From a virus, in the IMG/VR virus record IMGVR_UViG_3300009155_000051, positions 25,539 to 89,538 of that record: 64,000 bases of DNA; one strand, written 5' to 3'. A model generated the notes under the pieces. The model did no database searches, was not told where the DNA came from, and saw only the letters and a program-made list of their open reading frames with translations. The position numbers were made by a program, and so were the translations under genes. Position 1 is the first letter of the stretch. The number at the start of each line of letters is the position of its first letter. Shown here in pieces: positions 32,236-43,000 of the stretch.

Positions 32236-34362
32236 ATGGCTTGTAACTGCTACTTAATACAAAACGATTCACCAACTTCATACGGTTATTTTAACTATAA
32301 AGACTGTAATACAGGGATATGGTCGGGAGAAATTGAAGTACCACCTGCACAACCTGAAACTACAGGCCCTACAATTGTATATTACTGTTCGTTAGAAACT
32401 CCTATTGACGGTTCGGCGGAAGGTTTAATAATTAGCCCATCCGTATCAAGTTTTTGTGGTGGATGTGTTTGTACTTGTGACACATTTATAGGATTTTATT
32501 ATAAAGCAGGACCCGGCGTTGCCAATATTAATTATACAGATTGTAATAACAATCCACAAACCGTTACAGTTAGTGTTGGACCTCAAACCGGTCCTCCCGG
32601 TGGTCAAACATTATATTTATTTAGTGAAAGTATCAACAATATTCCCGAACCTTGTGTTAAACACGGAACCACAATAACTAGAACAATTATTAGTGGTAGT
32701 TTAAACGCATTTAACCCCCAATTAGAAGGTTGTTGTGCAATATCATACGCAACTTTTTTAGTTGCAGATTGTTGTGAGATAAAACCCGATGGTTATATGT
32801 CTTTACCCAACACACTTACTGTTGGTCAAGTGGTTGGTTCTTCAACAGACAATAATTGTTATATAATTATTGATGTCGCAGAAGCAATACCAACATTAGA
32901 TTGGGATGGTACTGAATTTCTATCACTTAACGGATGTCAAGATTGCCAATTACAAAACCAATATTTGTGTCCACAAGACCCACCAACACCCACACCAACT
33001 AAAACACCAACACCAACACCAACTCTAACTCCAACTATAACACCTAGTGTAACCCCAACCCAAACACCTCAAAGTAATACAATATATTTTCAAAAATGTT
33101 GTACACCATCAAAATATATTGGTGTTAATAATTATAACGGGTTACCTATACCACAAAATTCGTCAGTCTCAATTACAGTAAATAATAATACATTTTGTGT
33201 TAAATTAATACCAACAAAACCTCAAAACGTAATACTATACGATTACAATAATGTTGAGCTAGTAAGTTTTAATAGTTGTTCAGATTGTTATAATGAGCAT
33301 CCTTGTCCTCCTGCCCCATCAAAACAAATTATGGGATACGAAAATGAATGTGGTGTAATTACAATTTTTCCATTGGAACTTGAATGTAAGAGTATAAACC
33401 CATCTTCTATCACAGCAAACGATGGTATGGTATCGGTAAGTATTACCGGAGGAACACCTCCTTATAAATATTATTGGTCAGGTCCCGGTATTGGTGAAAC
33501 TAATAATAACTCAGCAGCAATTGAATACGTACATATTGGTGATTATACCGTTACTGTTGTTGATTTTTACGGAGATTTTACCGCAACAACAGTTTGTACT
33601 ATAACCGCAGAAAAAGATTGTGCGTTTAGTGGTACTGTTGTAGAATTTATACCACCAACACCAACACCTACCCCTACTCAAACAAAACCACCACAACCGT
33701 GTAACTGTAAAGAGGGGACTATTTATATTGGACAAGCGGATTTAGACGCGTCAGAAGATTCAACAGTATATCTTAGTTTTACTGAGTGTACTAACTCAAT
33801 ACAATCTTCCGCTAAAATTATTGGTGGATATCCATTTACCACTTCAGGTCAATCTGATTATAACCCTTGTATTGATATTACAACAGGTGCTATTGTACCA
33901 TCATTATTCATTATGGTTAATGGTTCTCCTCAAACATTACCATCTAATGCAGATTCATATATCACGTTAGGTAATTGTTGTACACCTCCACCACTTCTTA
34001 AAAACTATAGTTGTGTTGTTGGTGTATGTACTCTTGTAGAAACAGGAACAGGTGATTACATTTCTTCTAATTGCGATAATCAATGTGGTTTAACATATAA
34101 AAGTTGGAATGTTACTTGGAGTTTTAACACTAAGTGTGAACAATTTGACATTTGTTCATTACAAGGCTCAACTCCATTAACAGTGTACACTAATAGTTCT
34201 GTTAATAGTTGGAATAATGGTGATTTAGTTTACACTGATTCATTGTTATCAAATCAAATTCAATCCGGTAGATACTATCAAAATCAAGGTCATCTATGGA
34301 CTTACGGACCAACAGGATTACAATGTTTTTGTATAATTGGTAATACACCTTGTAGTTGTTAA
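32236..34362 (+). CDS. Multidomain fibre-type protein with SprB-like repeat and Pro/Thr linkers
   Basis: A 708-residue, cysteine-rich, beta protein. Residues 1-245 contain repeated Cys pairs (GGCVCTCDTF, CQDCQLQNQYLCPQ). A Pro/Thr linker spans about 248-278. A module with YNGLPIPQNSS follows. Then comes a SprB-like repeat at about 378-460 (NDGMVSVSITGGTPPYKYYW, IGDYTVTVVD), a second linker (IPPTPTPTPTQTKPPQP), and a C-terminal Cys-rich part ending CFCIIGNTPCSC. SprB repeats are typical of the gliding adhesin of flavobacteria. It is most likely a tail fibre or decoration protein. Confidence 0.75.
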   Translation: MACNCYLIQNDSPTSYGYFNYKDCNTGIWSGEIEVPPAQPETTGPTIVYYCSLETPIDGSAEGLIISPSVSSFCGGCVCTCDTFIGFYYKAGPGVANINYTDCNNNPQTVTVSVGPQTGPPGGQTLYLFSESINNIPEPCVKHGTTITRTIISGSLNAFNPQLEGCCAISYATFLVADCCEIKPDGYMSLPNTLTVGQVVGSSTDNNCYIIIDVAEAIPTLDWDGTEFLSLNGCQDCQLQNQYLCPQDPPTPTPTKTPTPTPTLTPTITPSVTPTQTPQSNTIYFQKCCTPSKYIGVNNYNGLPIPQNSSVSITVNNNTFCVKLIPTKPQNVILYDYNNVELVSFNSCSDCYNEHPCPPAPSKQIMGYENECGVITIFPLELECKSINPSSITANDGMVSVSITGGTPPYKYYWSGPGIGETNNNSAAIEYVHIGDYTVTVVDFYGDFTATTVCTITAEKDCAFSGTVVEFIPPTPTPTPTQTKPPQPCNCKEGTIYIGQADLDASEDSTVYLSFTECTNSIQSSAKIIGGYPFTTSGQSDYNPCIDITTGAIVPSLFIMVNGSPQTLPSNADSYITLGNCCTPPPLLKNYSCVVGVCTLVETGTGDYISSNCDNQCGLTYKSWNVTWSFNTKCEQFDICSLQGSTPLTVYTNSSVNSWNNGDLVYTDSLLSNQIQSGRYYQNQGHLWTYGPTGLQCFCIIGNTPCSC

Positions 34363-34384
34363 TAACCTAAAATAAAAATAAAAA

Positions 34385-35677
34385 ATGAGTAGATATTATA
34401 ACGTACATATAACAGCAGGATTCACGTCACCAGGTCCATATACCATATATTGGAGTACGGTATCATCCGGTAGTATTGCAACAATATATGGGACATCCTT
34501 ACCCGCAAGTGGTTTGACTTTACAACAACTTACCGGAACAACCGGTATTAATGTTATGGTTCCAGATTCAACCACGTCTATTATTTTATATAATACGTAT
34601 TGCAATCAACCACAATATTTTAACGCCACACCAACAGAAAAACTTTACGACTTCTGTATGAACATATTAATTCTAGACACAAGTAACAATACAATCCACT
34701 TTAATCCGAACGGTGTTGATAATAACGGAAAAAATAAATGGATTTCTGATGACACAGTATATCAAATTGTTTGGAGTACTTCCCTAAATAAATGGGAGTT
34801 ACAAACTTGGCCTTGTCTTGGTAGTATTTGTCCAATAATAACATCAACATCCTCTTATCCACCTTTAACAAATTGGACAATTAGTGGGTTACAGGGAACA
34901 GTAACAGTAACCGAAGGTGTGTGTTCACCATCAACATATTTAAAACAAATTAATTCGTCAAATAGTGTTAACCAACCTAAATGTGGATGTGATGGTAATA
35001 TTGTAATTAACACAAAAAACTTAAGTAATACTGTACCTCCATACACATATTCTATTGATAATGGTTTAACATACAGTAATTCACCATTTTTTAATAATTT
35101 GTGTACCGGAATCTATAATATAAAAATTAAAGATTCGTATAACTATATTATTGGTAACGTTGCAACATTAAATGAACCAACACCACCAACAACGTATTCA
35201 ATCTCATTAAGTACTACAAACACAACAATAACAAACACGACATACACATTAACTAAAGAATATAAAACAACAATTAATATAACACCACCATTACCTGATG
35301 GAGTTACATTATCATTTGATTTAATACATAACAATAATTTTAATTCATCACCAAACAATAATACATCAACAATAAGTACAAATACATCATTTGATAAAAA
35401 CAACACTCTTATAGTTCGTGATAGTTATTCAACAACAACAGGAACAACAGTTAATTTTAAACCTAGTTGTCAAGATTTATTAGTTTATCAAACAGGTAGA
35501 ACTGAAAGTTGGATTTCTCAAACAATTACAAATACCGACACAATAATCATTACAACATCAACAAGTGTCACTAAATCAGAATATGAACTTTGTACTGTTG
35601 GTGAGAGCGCGGACACCTATTCATTATTAAACGCAAATATAAGTGGTTGTGATTGTTGTAATATTATTATAACTTAA
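34385..35677 (+). CDS. Fibre-type protein with SprB-like repeat, 430 residues
   Basis: A beta-rich protein without membrane segments. The N-terminus (YYNVHITAGFTSPGPYTIYW) is similar in style to other fibre genes of the block. Residues about 197-268 form a SprB-like repeat (CGCDGNIVINTKNLSN, PPYTYSIDNGLTYSNSPFFN, CTGIYNIKIKDSYN). The C-terminal half is unusually rich in Thr and Asn, low-complexity and likely extended. The end is Cys-rich (NISGCDCCNIII). A role in the tail fibre or as an adhesin is likely. Confidence 0.72.
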   Translation: MSRYYNVHITAGFTSPGPYTIYWSTVSSGSIATIYGTSLPASGLTLQQLTGTTGINVMVPDSTTSIILYNTYCNQPQYFNATPTEKLYDFCMNILILDTSNNTIHFNPNGVDNNGKNKWISDDTVYQIVWSTSLNKWELQTWPCLGSICPIITSTSSYPPLTNWTISGLQGTVTVTEGVCSPSTYLKQINSSNSVNQPKCGCDGNIVINTKNLSNTVPPYTYSIDNGLTYSNSPFFNNLCTGIYNIKIKDSYNYIIGNVATLNEPTPPTTYSISLSTTNTTITNTTYTLTKEYKTTINITPPLPDGVTLSFDLIHNNNFNSSPNNNTSTISTNTSFDKNNTLIVRDSYSTTTGTTVNFKPSCQDLLVYQTGRTESWISQTITNTDTIIITTSTSVTKSEYELCTVGESADTYSLLNANISGCDCCNIIIT

Positions 35678-35701
35678 AACAACACAAAAAGAAAAAAACA
35701 A

Positions 35702-35712
35702 TATTTATCATT
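35702..35712 (+). promoter_or_regulatory. Late-type promoter box, four bases before a start codon
   Basis: TATTTAT (35702-35708) is followed by CATT and the ATG at 35713. The spacing of four equals that found at 720, 32124 and 60471. Confidence 0.5.
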
Positions 35713-38421
35713 ATGAGTTTTATATTAAAAAATACATCAGGATTAATTAACACGAGATTGACCGACATAGGTAGACAAAAACTATCTCAAGGAGGTTTCA
35801 ATATATCGTATTTTCAAGTTGGAGATAGTGAGGTTTCATATACTTTAACAGGAACATCATATAATCAATTTAATACTAACATATTAGTACCAAATTTTAA
35901 TTCTCAAAATGACGCTCCGGGTCAACGTAACAAACAATATGTGAAATACCCATATTATGTTGATGGAATTACCGGTAATACTTATGGAATACCATTTTTA
36001 GCATCAGTTGTTCAACCTATCTATAATAGAGCCGCTATGAGAGGTTTTTTTACAGGTGACACAACATTAGATACTATCAATTGGAGTGCGTTAACTAATA
36101 GTCAATATACAATCAATTCTAATTATGTTGTTGATATGTCAACATTAACCGGTAGTACTATTATTGATGTAACATTTTCCGGTTGTAATACTGACATTGT
36201 TAGATTACCAATGGTTGGTGACCTAATCACAATTTTCTTTGATGGTAGTGGGAAAACTAATTGTGACTGTAGTTACATTCCAACACCGGAACCAACACCA
36301 ACATCAAGCCCCGCACCTGTAAATTATCAAACATATTATGTTACAAATTGTAACGGTGTTAGTCCTGACGGTATAATCTCATTACCTAACACATACGGTA
36401 GTTGGGAAGTTGTTACAGACATATATAATCAATGTTATTTAGTTAATTACCCAATTGGTGGTCCCGCAAATTTAATTTGGAACGGTGGTGATTATGGTAG
36501 TAATGAAACTGCTTGTACAACTTGTTTGTCAAGTCAAGTTACCCCAACACCAACACCAAGTTCAGGGTTTGCTTGTACCCCACACGTAACACCAACACCA
36601 ACCTCAACATTCTGTACGACACCAACACCTTATTACTGCCCTCCACCGGCACCTGCTGAGTGCGAGATGTCAGTAAGTAGTTGTTACACAATATTAACTT
36701 ATAAAATTGTTGGTATTTGTGGTACACAAATAACTCTTGATAGACCAACACCTGATTTTTCAATGTTCAGTGATTGTTGTTATGCTAGAACTATTGTATA
36801 CCCACCAAATATGACATCATTATATGATAGTGTTACACCTACACCTCATTGGAAGGAAGATGTAATTAATTTTGAATCTGTATGTGATAGAGACCAATTT
36901 GACGTTAAAGTTTGGAATATGAATATTCCTTGGTCAGAAAATCCTGCCGGTCTATACGATAACGTTAATTTACCTTACCCATATTTTGGCTCCGCATCAT
37001 ATATTGGAGCTAAAGAATATTTTGGTTATATGTCAAATAGTGGTCAAACATTTATTGACGTAAATGATAATGTTGAACTACCAACTTATTATTTTAATTC
37101 ATTTGGTAACACGGTTTATGTAGAACCTAAACAACAAAAAGCTATCGCAATAATTCACTACACTAATCAAAGTATAGATTTCTTTTATGGTGAAAAATTT
37201 GCATTAGAACCTTACGATATATCAAACCCTAATAATACAACGGGAGAAGCAAGAAACTTTAAATTACACATACCAACATTAATGTGGCATAAAAACCCTG
37301 AATGTTGTTTTGGTGAAACATTTTATGTTGACCCACCTGATTTTGACGAGAAATTAGGATTATTTAAACCCCATTACATAACATCAAAGAAAAACTCAGA
37401 TATGAATAATCCTGGGTTAAGATATTATCAATTATGGGATACACATCCAAACCCAAATCCGGGACCAAATTTTGGTAAACCTAATAGAATTGGTAGAGTA
37501 TTCCCTGATGACCAAATTATCATTATTGATGATGAAGAAATCATTGCGGCAATGTCTTACAAATCAAATAGAAACTGGACTTTACCTGCACCAACTATTG
37601 GATTAACTACACCTAATACTTGTGGTTCCAATGGTGAAACAACATTAGGTTTATTAACAGACTCCACAGAATATTTTTATGTAACATATAGATTAACTAA
37701 CGATAATTCTTACACAAATTCATTACATTGTAACTATTACACCGTAATACAAGGACCTGATTTATCTTGTAACCCAACATCTACTCAAAACGTAACAATT
37801 AGATTTGGTAGTGAATTTGGTTGTTTAAATCAAATACCTGAGTTATCACCATCACCCGTGACTTGTGATTTAACCTCAGGATTCTTTGGTGAAAGATTTG
37901 AAATTATTTGTCAAAGAGTCACCGGAGACACTAGACCAAATTCTTCTGAATGGAAAATTATTGATGTAACATCTCAAATTAGTGGAGATAGTATTAACGG
38001 TTATATCACACAAAGTGGTATTACAGGTAATACATTTGTAATCAGTGAAATTGATTATGAAAACGCACCTTATTATAATTTAGGTAATGATGTGAATAAC
38101 CCTTCAATTGATAACTACGGATTGTCTTTACCAATTACCGGTCAAACAGGCACCACATTAAATTTTGGTGATGAATATTATTTTTATGGTTCATTAGAAA
38201 CTGATATTCAAGCAACCATTTATGAGATGAGATATAAGATAAATCTTGGTCAAGCAGAATTTTTAGCTCCCTCAAATCCTAGTTGGAATGTTAACACACC
38301 TTCATATATTTCTGAAATTGGTCTTTACGATTCTGATATGAATCTTATGATTGTATCAAAGCTACAATCTCCTGTACAAAGACAGGGAATTCAACAGTTT
38401 TTAGTAAAATTTGATTTCTAA
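35713..38421 (+). CDS. Large tail-associated protein with Pro/Thr linkers, 902 residues
   Basis: The N-terminus (MSFILKNTSGLINTRLTDIG, then FNISYFQVGDSEVSY) is a motif I know from tail-associated proteins of large marine phages and is likely the attachment point to the virion. A folded beta region runs to residue 185, followed by a Pro/Thr linker (TPEPTPTSSPAP), a Cys module, and a second linker (VTPTPTPSSG ... TPTPTSTFCT). A long domain (residues 330-902) follows with blocks such as YFGYMSNSGQTFIDVND and PDDQIIIIDDEEIIAAMSYK. This is probably a fibre or baseplate-attached protein. A late-type box directly precedes the gene. Confidence 0.75.
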   Translation: MSFILKNTSGLINTRLTDIGRQKLSQGGFNISYFQVGDSEVSYTLTGTSYNQFNTNILVPNFNSQNDAPGQRNKQYVKYPYYVDGITGNTYGIPFLASVVQPIYNRAAMRGFFTGDTTLDTINWSALTNSQYTINSNYVVDMSTLTGSTIIDVTFSGCNTDIVRLPMVGDLITIFFDGSGKTNCDCSYIPTPEPTPTSSPAPVNYQTYYVTNCNGVSPDGIISLPNTYGSWEVVTDIYNQCYLVNYPIGGPANLIWNGGDYGSNETACTTCLSSQVTPTPTPSSGFACTPHVTPTPTSTFCTTPTPYYCPPPAPAECEMSVSSCYTILTYKIVGICGTQITLDRPTPDFSMFSDCCYARTIVYPPNMTSLYDSVTPTPHWKEDVINFESVCDRDQFDVKVWNMNIPWSENPAGLYDNVNLPYPYFGSASYIGAKEYFGYMSNSGQTFIDVNDNVELPTYYFNSFGNTVYVEPKQQKAIAIIHYTNQSIDFFYGEKFALEPYDISNPNNTTGEARNFKLHIPTLMWHKNPECCFGETFYVDPPDFDEKLGLFKPHYITSKKNSDMNNPGLRYYQLWDTHPNPNPGPNFGKPNRIGRVFPDDQIIIIDDEEIIAAMSYKSNRNWTLPAPTIGLTTPNTCGSNGETTLGLLTDSTEYFYVTYRLTNDNSYTNSLHCNYYTVIQGPDLSCNPTSTQNVTIRFGSEFGCLNQIPELSPSPVTCDLTSGFFGERFEIICQRVTGDTRPNSSEWKIIDVTSQISGDSINGYITQSGITGNTFVISEIDYENAPYYNLGNDVNNPSIDNYGLSLPITGQTGTTLNFGDEYYFYGSLETDIQATIYEMRYKINLGQAEFLAPSNPSWNVNTPSYISEIGLYDSDMNLMIVSKLQSPVQRQGIQQFLVKFDF

Positions 38422-38426
38422 AAAAT

Positions 38427-39026
38427 ATGAAGAAAATACTTAAAGAAAGCCCTAAAGTTTTAGGGCTTGATGTTTCAACAAAAACTATTGGTGTCGCATT
38501 ATTTGATATTCAAACTAAAGAATTATTAGAATTAACTCACGTTTCTCCGATTCCAAAACCAAAGGAAGAAAATAAAATAAAAGAGTTATTACTTAAAGGT
38601 GAAATATTTAGAACCAAATTACTTGAATATAAAGATTTAGGTATAACTAAAGTGATTATTGAAGAACCTCTATTAAACTCTAATAATGTTTATACAATAC
38701 AAACACTATTACGTTTCAATACTTTAGTGACTAAGGAGATATACGACATCTTTGGAATTGTCCCTGACTTCATTTCAACATATAATTCTCGTAAGTTTGC
38801 CTTTCCTGAATTAATCCAATTAAATGATAAAGGTAAATACGTCCTATTTGGAGGACTTCCTAAGGACGTTGATAAGAAAATGGTTATATGGGAACTTGTG
38901 GCAAAAAAAGAACCTCAAATCACTTGGCAATACACAAGGAACAACACCCTTAAAAAAGAAAACTTTGACCAAACGGATGCTTATTGTTGCGTAATTGGTC
39001 ATATGAAACAAGAAAATATATGGTAA
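38427..39026 (+). CDS. RuvC-like Holliday junction resolvase
   Basis: A 199-residue RNase H-fold nuclease. The first catalytic Asp is D15 in VLGLDVSTKTIGVALF, the second acid is in KVIIEEPLL (about 80), and the final motif FDQTDAYCCVIGH holds the late Asp pair. The spacing agrees with RuvC-type resolvases, here with a basic, extended central part. It would cut Holliday junctions during recombination-dependent replication or packaging. It is unusual that it is placed at the end of a fibre cassette and not with the recombination genes at 20-27 kb. A strong terminator follows. Confidence 0.82.
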   Translation: MKKILKESPKVLGLDVSTKTIGVALFDIQTKELLELTHVSPIPKPKEENKIKELLLKGEIFRTKLLEYKDLGITKVIIEEPLLNSNNVYTIQTLLRFNTLVTKEIYDIFGIVPDFISTYNSRKFAFPELIQLNDKGKYVLFGGLPKDVDKKMVIWELVAKKEPQITWQYTRNNTLKKENFDQTDAYCCVIGHMKQENIW

Positions 39027-39027
39027 A

Positions 39028-39056
39028 AAATAACCCACCTTTTGGTGGGTTTTTTA
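39028..39056. terminator. Bidirectional terminator between resolvase and fibre genes
   Basis: The stem AACCCACC / GGTGGGTT (39032-39039 and 39044-39051) with a TTTT loop has A-runs on the left and T-runs on the right. It can end both the plus-strand island at 39026 and the minus-strand operon at 39067. Confidence 0.92.
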
Positions 39057-39066
39057 TATTACATAA

Positions 39067-40089
39067 TTAGGGAGTACAAGACTGTACCCTATTTGTATCC
39101 ACAATACTAGATGCCATAATTTCTTGACAACCATTTTGAGAACAACCAACAATAAATGTATTTTCAATCCCATTTTCATCAAGATATTTAACCCAATTAT
39201 TTATTTCAGGATGGTATATAGGGTCAGGACAAGGAGGTCCAAATCCTTCATAATAAAATGACTTTAATGGTAGTAATGGTGTACAACTCTGTCCAGTATC
39301 TGTTACGGTACCATAACCACAAATAAAGTCTGGATAAGGTTGACCTGCAGTTATAACATTACCATTAGTTAAAGCACATACTTGATACTGAGTTCCCGTC
39401 ATTGAACCACCAAAGGTATGAGTCTGAGGAAAACCATCACAATCTGTCCATTCAACAGCTGCGTGACCATAAGATGGTAACCCACTATTACAAAGTGGAT
39501 TAACACCACCAACAGTAAATATAACCGTAGTACATCGTGGGAGTGAATTACAAGACGTACAATTAGTAAATATAGTATTTAACACAGGTGTAAAATAATT
39601 ACCTGTAAAGTTAGTCAAATCTGTTCCCGGAGGAAATGGATTTGGATTAGTTGTTGTATATAGATATTCATAACAAAAGTAACCATCAATATCATTACCA
39701 AATTTAAAAGCATTATTTGGATTTAAACTAACACCATTAATTGGTGGTACCGGTAATGTTTGAATTACATAATAATCCCTATCACAAATTTTATACACAT
39801 AATATTGTTTAGGTAATGTTGGACTAGGTGTTGGTGTAATTGTAGGTGTAATCGTAGGAGTAGGTGTGTTAGTTGGTGTAGGTGTTTGACCCGCAATAAC
39901 TAATGTACAAGTAGTATCAAATGCCGGAAAATATAAACTATATGTCCCATAATAATAATCCGAATTATAATCGTATGGTAACACTTGTGAACCAAGATTA
40001 ACCACCGGACCACCATTATCAGGTGTGAATGTTATTATCGCGGTTTGCCCGTTATAATTATCTGTCGTTATTTGTATTGTTGTTGGCAT
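39067..40089 (-). CDS. Fibre-type protein with Pro/Thr linker, 340 residues
   Basis: The N-terminal beta module (TTIQITTDNYNGQTAIITFT, TYSLYFPAFDTTCTLVI) is followed by a Pro/Thr linker at about 69-93 (TPTPTNTPTPTIT). A Cys-rich beta region begins with PKQYYVYKICDRDYYVIQTL, and a C-terminal domain follows (LKSFYYEGFGPPCPDP, FIVGCSQNGCQEIMASSIVD). It has the style of the plus-strand fibre genes but is on the other strand, next to the terminator. It is separated by one base from the 1299-residue protein and most likely belongs to the same tail structure. Confidence 0.75.
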   Translation of the reverse strand: MPTTIQITTDNYNGQTAIITFTPDNGGPVVNLGSQVLPYDYNSDYYYGTYSLYFPAFDTTCTLVIAGQTPTPTNTPTPTITPTITPTPSPTLPKQYYVYKICDRDYYVIQTLPVPPINGVSLNPNNAFKFGNDIDGYFCYEYLYTTTNPNPFPPGTDLTNFTGNYFTPVLNTIFTNCTSCNSLPRCTTVIFTVGGVNPLCNSGLPSYGHAAVEWTDCDGFPQTHTFGGSMTGTQYQVCALTNGNVITAGQPYPDFICGYGTVTDTGQSCTPLLPLKSFYYEGFGPPCPDPIYHPEINNWVKYLDENGIENTFIVGCSQNGCQEIMASSIVDTNRVQSCTP

Positions 40090-40090
40090 A

Positions 40091-43000
40091 TTAATTTAAG
40101 ATTACATTTGAACTTCCAATAAGTGTTTGTAATGCGGTAAATGCTGTATCACTTGCCGATGTTCGTTTAGGGGTTCCACTACATTTTATTGAAAATAAAG
40201 ACCCTCCCGGTATATTAATATATTTAGGTTGAGTATCAATTAATAAATTATCAGTTTGAGATTGATTAAACCCTGACCAACCATTAGTAGGTGACAATGA
40301 TAATGTAAGGAAGCTATTTACCCAATTTCTACCTGAAGTGTATGTAAAAGTCATTTGTGAAACTATTTCAATACGTGTTACAGGTGATGGTAAATAATAT
40401 AAATCACCTGTTAAAGTACCAAGAGACTTCAAATACAATTGTTGTAATGTACTTGGTAATGTTGATATATCGCCAAATACCGATATAAAATTACTATTTG
40501 TCAAACGAATTAAAGTTAAATTAGGTGGGAATCCTGAGATATTCCCGGTTATTGAAGTATTACCCCGAATATCCAACGAATTTAAAGTTGAGGGTAAATT
40601 AGACACATTACCACTAATGGTATTATTACCTTGAATTGATATATTTTGTGTTGGTGAAGTAAACCCTGATGTATCACCACTAACGGTATTAGCACCATAT
40701 ATCCATATTACTTGTGAATGGTATATGTTAGAAACATCACCACTTATAGTATTATTACCTTGAATATCCAACAGAAAACTTGGTTGAGGTAAACCTGATG
40801 TGTCACCACTAATAGTGTTAACACCATAGATTTGACATTGATATGTTGTTTGAGGTAAACCTGATGTATCACCACTGATTGTATTGCTACCTTGAATAAC
40901 CAAATTTGTCATAATATTATTTGGTAATCCTGATGTATTACCACTAATAGTATTAGTACCTGTTATAAGACAATTAGTTAATAATGGTGGTAAATTTGAT
41001 GTATCACCACTAACATTCGTATTCTGAATATTAAGACCTATTAAACTATTAGGTAAATTAACCACATCTCCGGTAATAAATAATCCGTTATAAATACCAC
41101 TCAAATTCAATAATCCATCTAATTTATTTAACTCAGCTGTTGATACCCATAATGACTGAAGCGGGTGTGGTTCAGATTGTGCAGTAAACTCTAATATAGT
41201 TGTTAAATCAGTTGATAAAATAGTAATAGGTCCCGTGTATGGTGATGAATATGTGTGAGACGCACCAACACTACTACCCGAAAAATATTGAGTTACAGTA
41301 CCATCACCCCAATTTATTTGAAAATTATTTGTTGAGTTAAATATAAACCCTAAAGCCGCTCCAGCTCCATCAACTTGATTAACGCCAATAGCATTAATTA
41401 TAAACTCTTCTAATGGTGGTGTTGTTTGAATAACACAAACGTTATCAACATATATTGAACCGCTAGTACCACAAGCATCCCAAGCTGAAATACCAAAACT
41501 ATTATTTCCGATACAAGTTAATGTTAAATTAATTTGTCCTCCGGATTGTATTAATGATGATTCACTAGTCCCCGCAAAAACTTTGACGTAAGCATATTCA
41601 GTACAAGGAGCATTATAATATAATGTAAAACTAATATTATATGTTGCTCCAACAGTTAAAATATTTTGATAAATTGAATTATTAAAATTATCTGTACCAC
41701 CAAAGTTTGCACTACCTCCATTATTAGGACTCCAAGACCATTCATTACCACCAAACTGTGACCACCCATTTAAATTAGTATTAAATGTTGGGTTAGTGAT
41801 TAAATTACCCGTACAGAAATCCGTTGGTGGTTGAGTATATTCAATATCACAATCAAGATTACATTTCTCACAAGAAATAATATACTCAATTCTTAATGCA
41901 ACAACTACTTTAGAATTATGTAATGATTCTTGGTCACAATTAGTGTTAATGGTTATAGTGTTATTAGGATAATTAATTATAACATCCCCAATATTTGGAT
42001 AAGTCTCTAATATTGTCGTAACCGCGGAAAACCATAAGTTATCCGACGGATATATTGTTAAACTATTTGAATAGAAAAACGGTGTTGTTGTTAACTCGCC
42101 ATCAACGGTGACTTGGGCAATAAATGTTGCCGAATCCAAAACACAATTAAAGTCATTTGATACTTCATCAAAAAACCCTTCAACATACATTTCTTTTATA
42201 CCTTTTTTAACATTTCCCCCATCCACAAATGTATCTTCACAAATAGTGTATGATTTATATGACGAAACTGAATCCCACCCATAAACCGTTATCGTTCTTT
42301 GTGATGTACATCCATTAGTATCAGTTATTGTTAAAGTATAATCACCTTTACCTAACCCTGATATATTTGGTGTTGTTTGTCCATTACTCCATAAATATGT
42401 AAATGGTGGTGTCCCGCTAGATATATAGGATTCAACCATACCGTTTGAACCTGAAGTAGCATCAGTCGCCACTAAACTAAAATAAACTGATTGAGAAGGA
42501 TTAATAAAAAATTCTTGTCTTTGTAGACAATTAGTTATGGTATCTAAAGTTGTTGCGGTATAACTACCGGTAGGTAAGTTAGTGAATGTCACACTAGTAT
42601 TAGAACTTGTTATTGAAGGTCTTGTTGTTATTGTATAAATAAATGGACCTACAGAACCATCAACATCTAAAGTTACTAAACCATTAGAACCATTACAAGT
42701 CGTTCCCGTAGTTGAGACAATTAAGTCATATAATACCTCATTTAATATCGTATAATCATTTGTAAAGACACAAGTACCTCCTGAGATACTTAGACTGTAT
42801 GTGCCTGAAGATAACCCATCAAACGACCAACTAGTACTATTTACGGTAACTGATTCTGTTGTTGTACCATCAGGATATGTTAATGTATAGTTATAAGGTT
42901 GACTTGGTCCAAAAATAGTAATTGGATTTAAGGCTCCACTAAAATTATTACAAACAGAATTTTGAATTCCAATATTCACGATAGAAAATCCTTGTGGTAC

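Noticed and set aside
27717-39026. Invertible fibre cassette with recombinase
   Set aside because: No inverted repeats were seen at the two borders and no invertase gene is present; only scattered linker homologies remain, reported as a finding.
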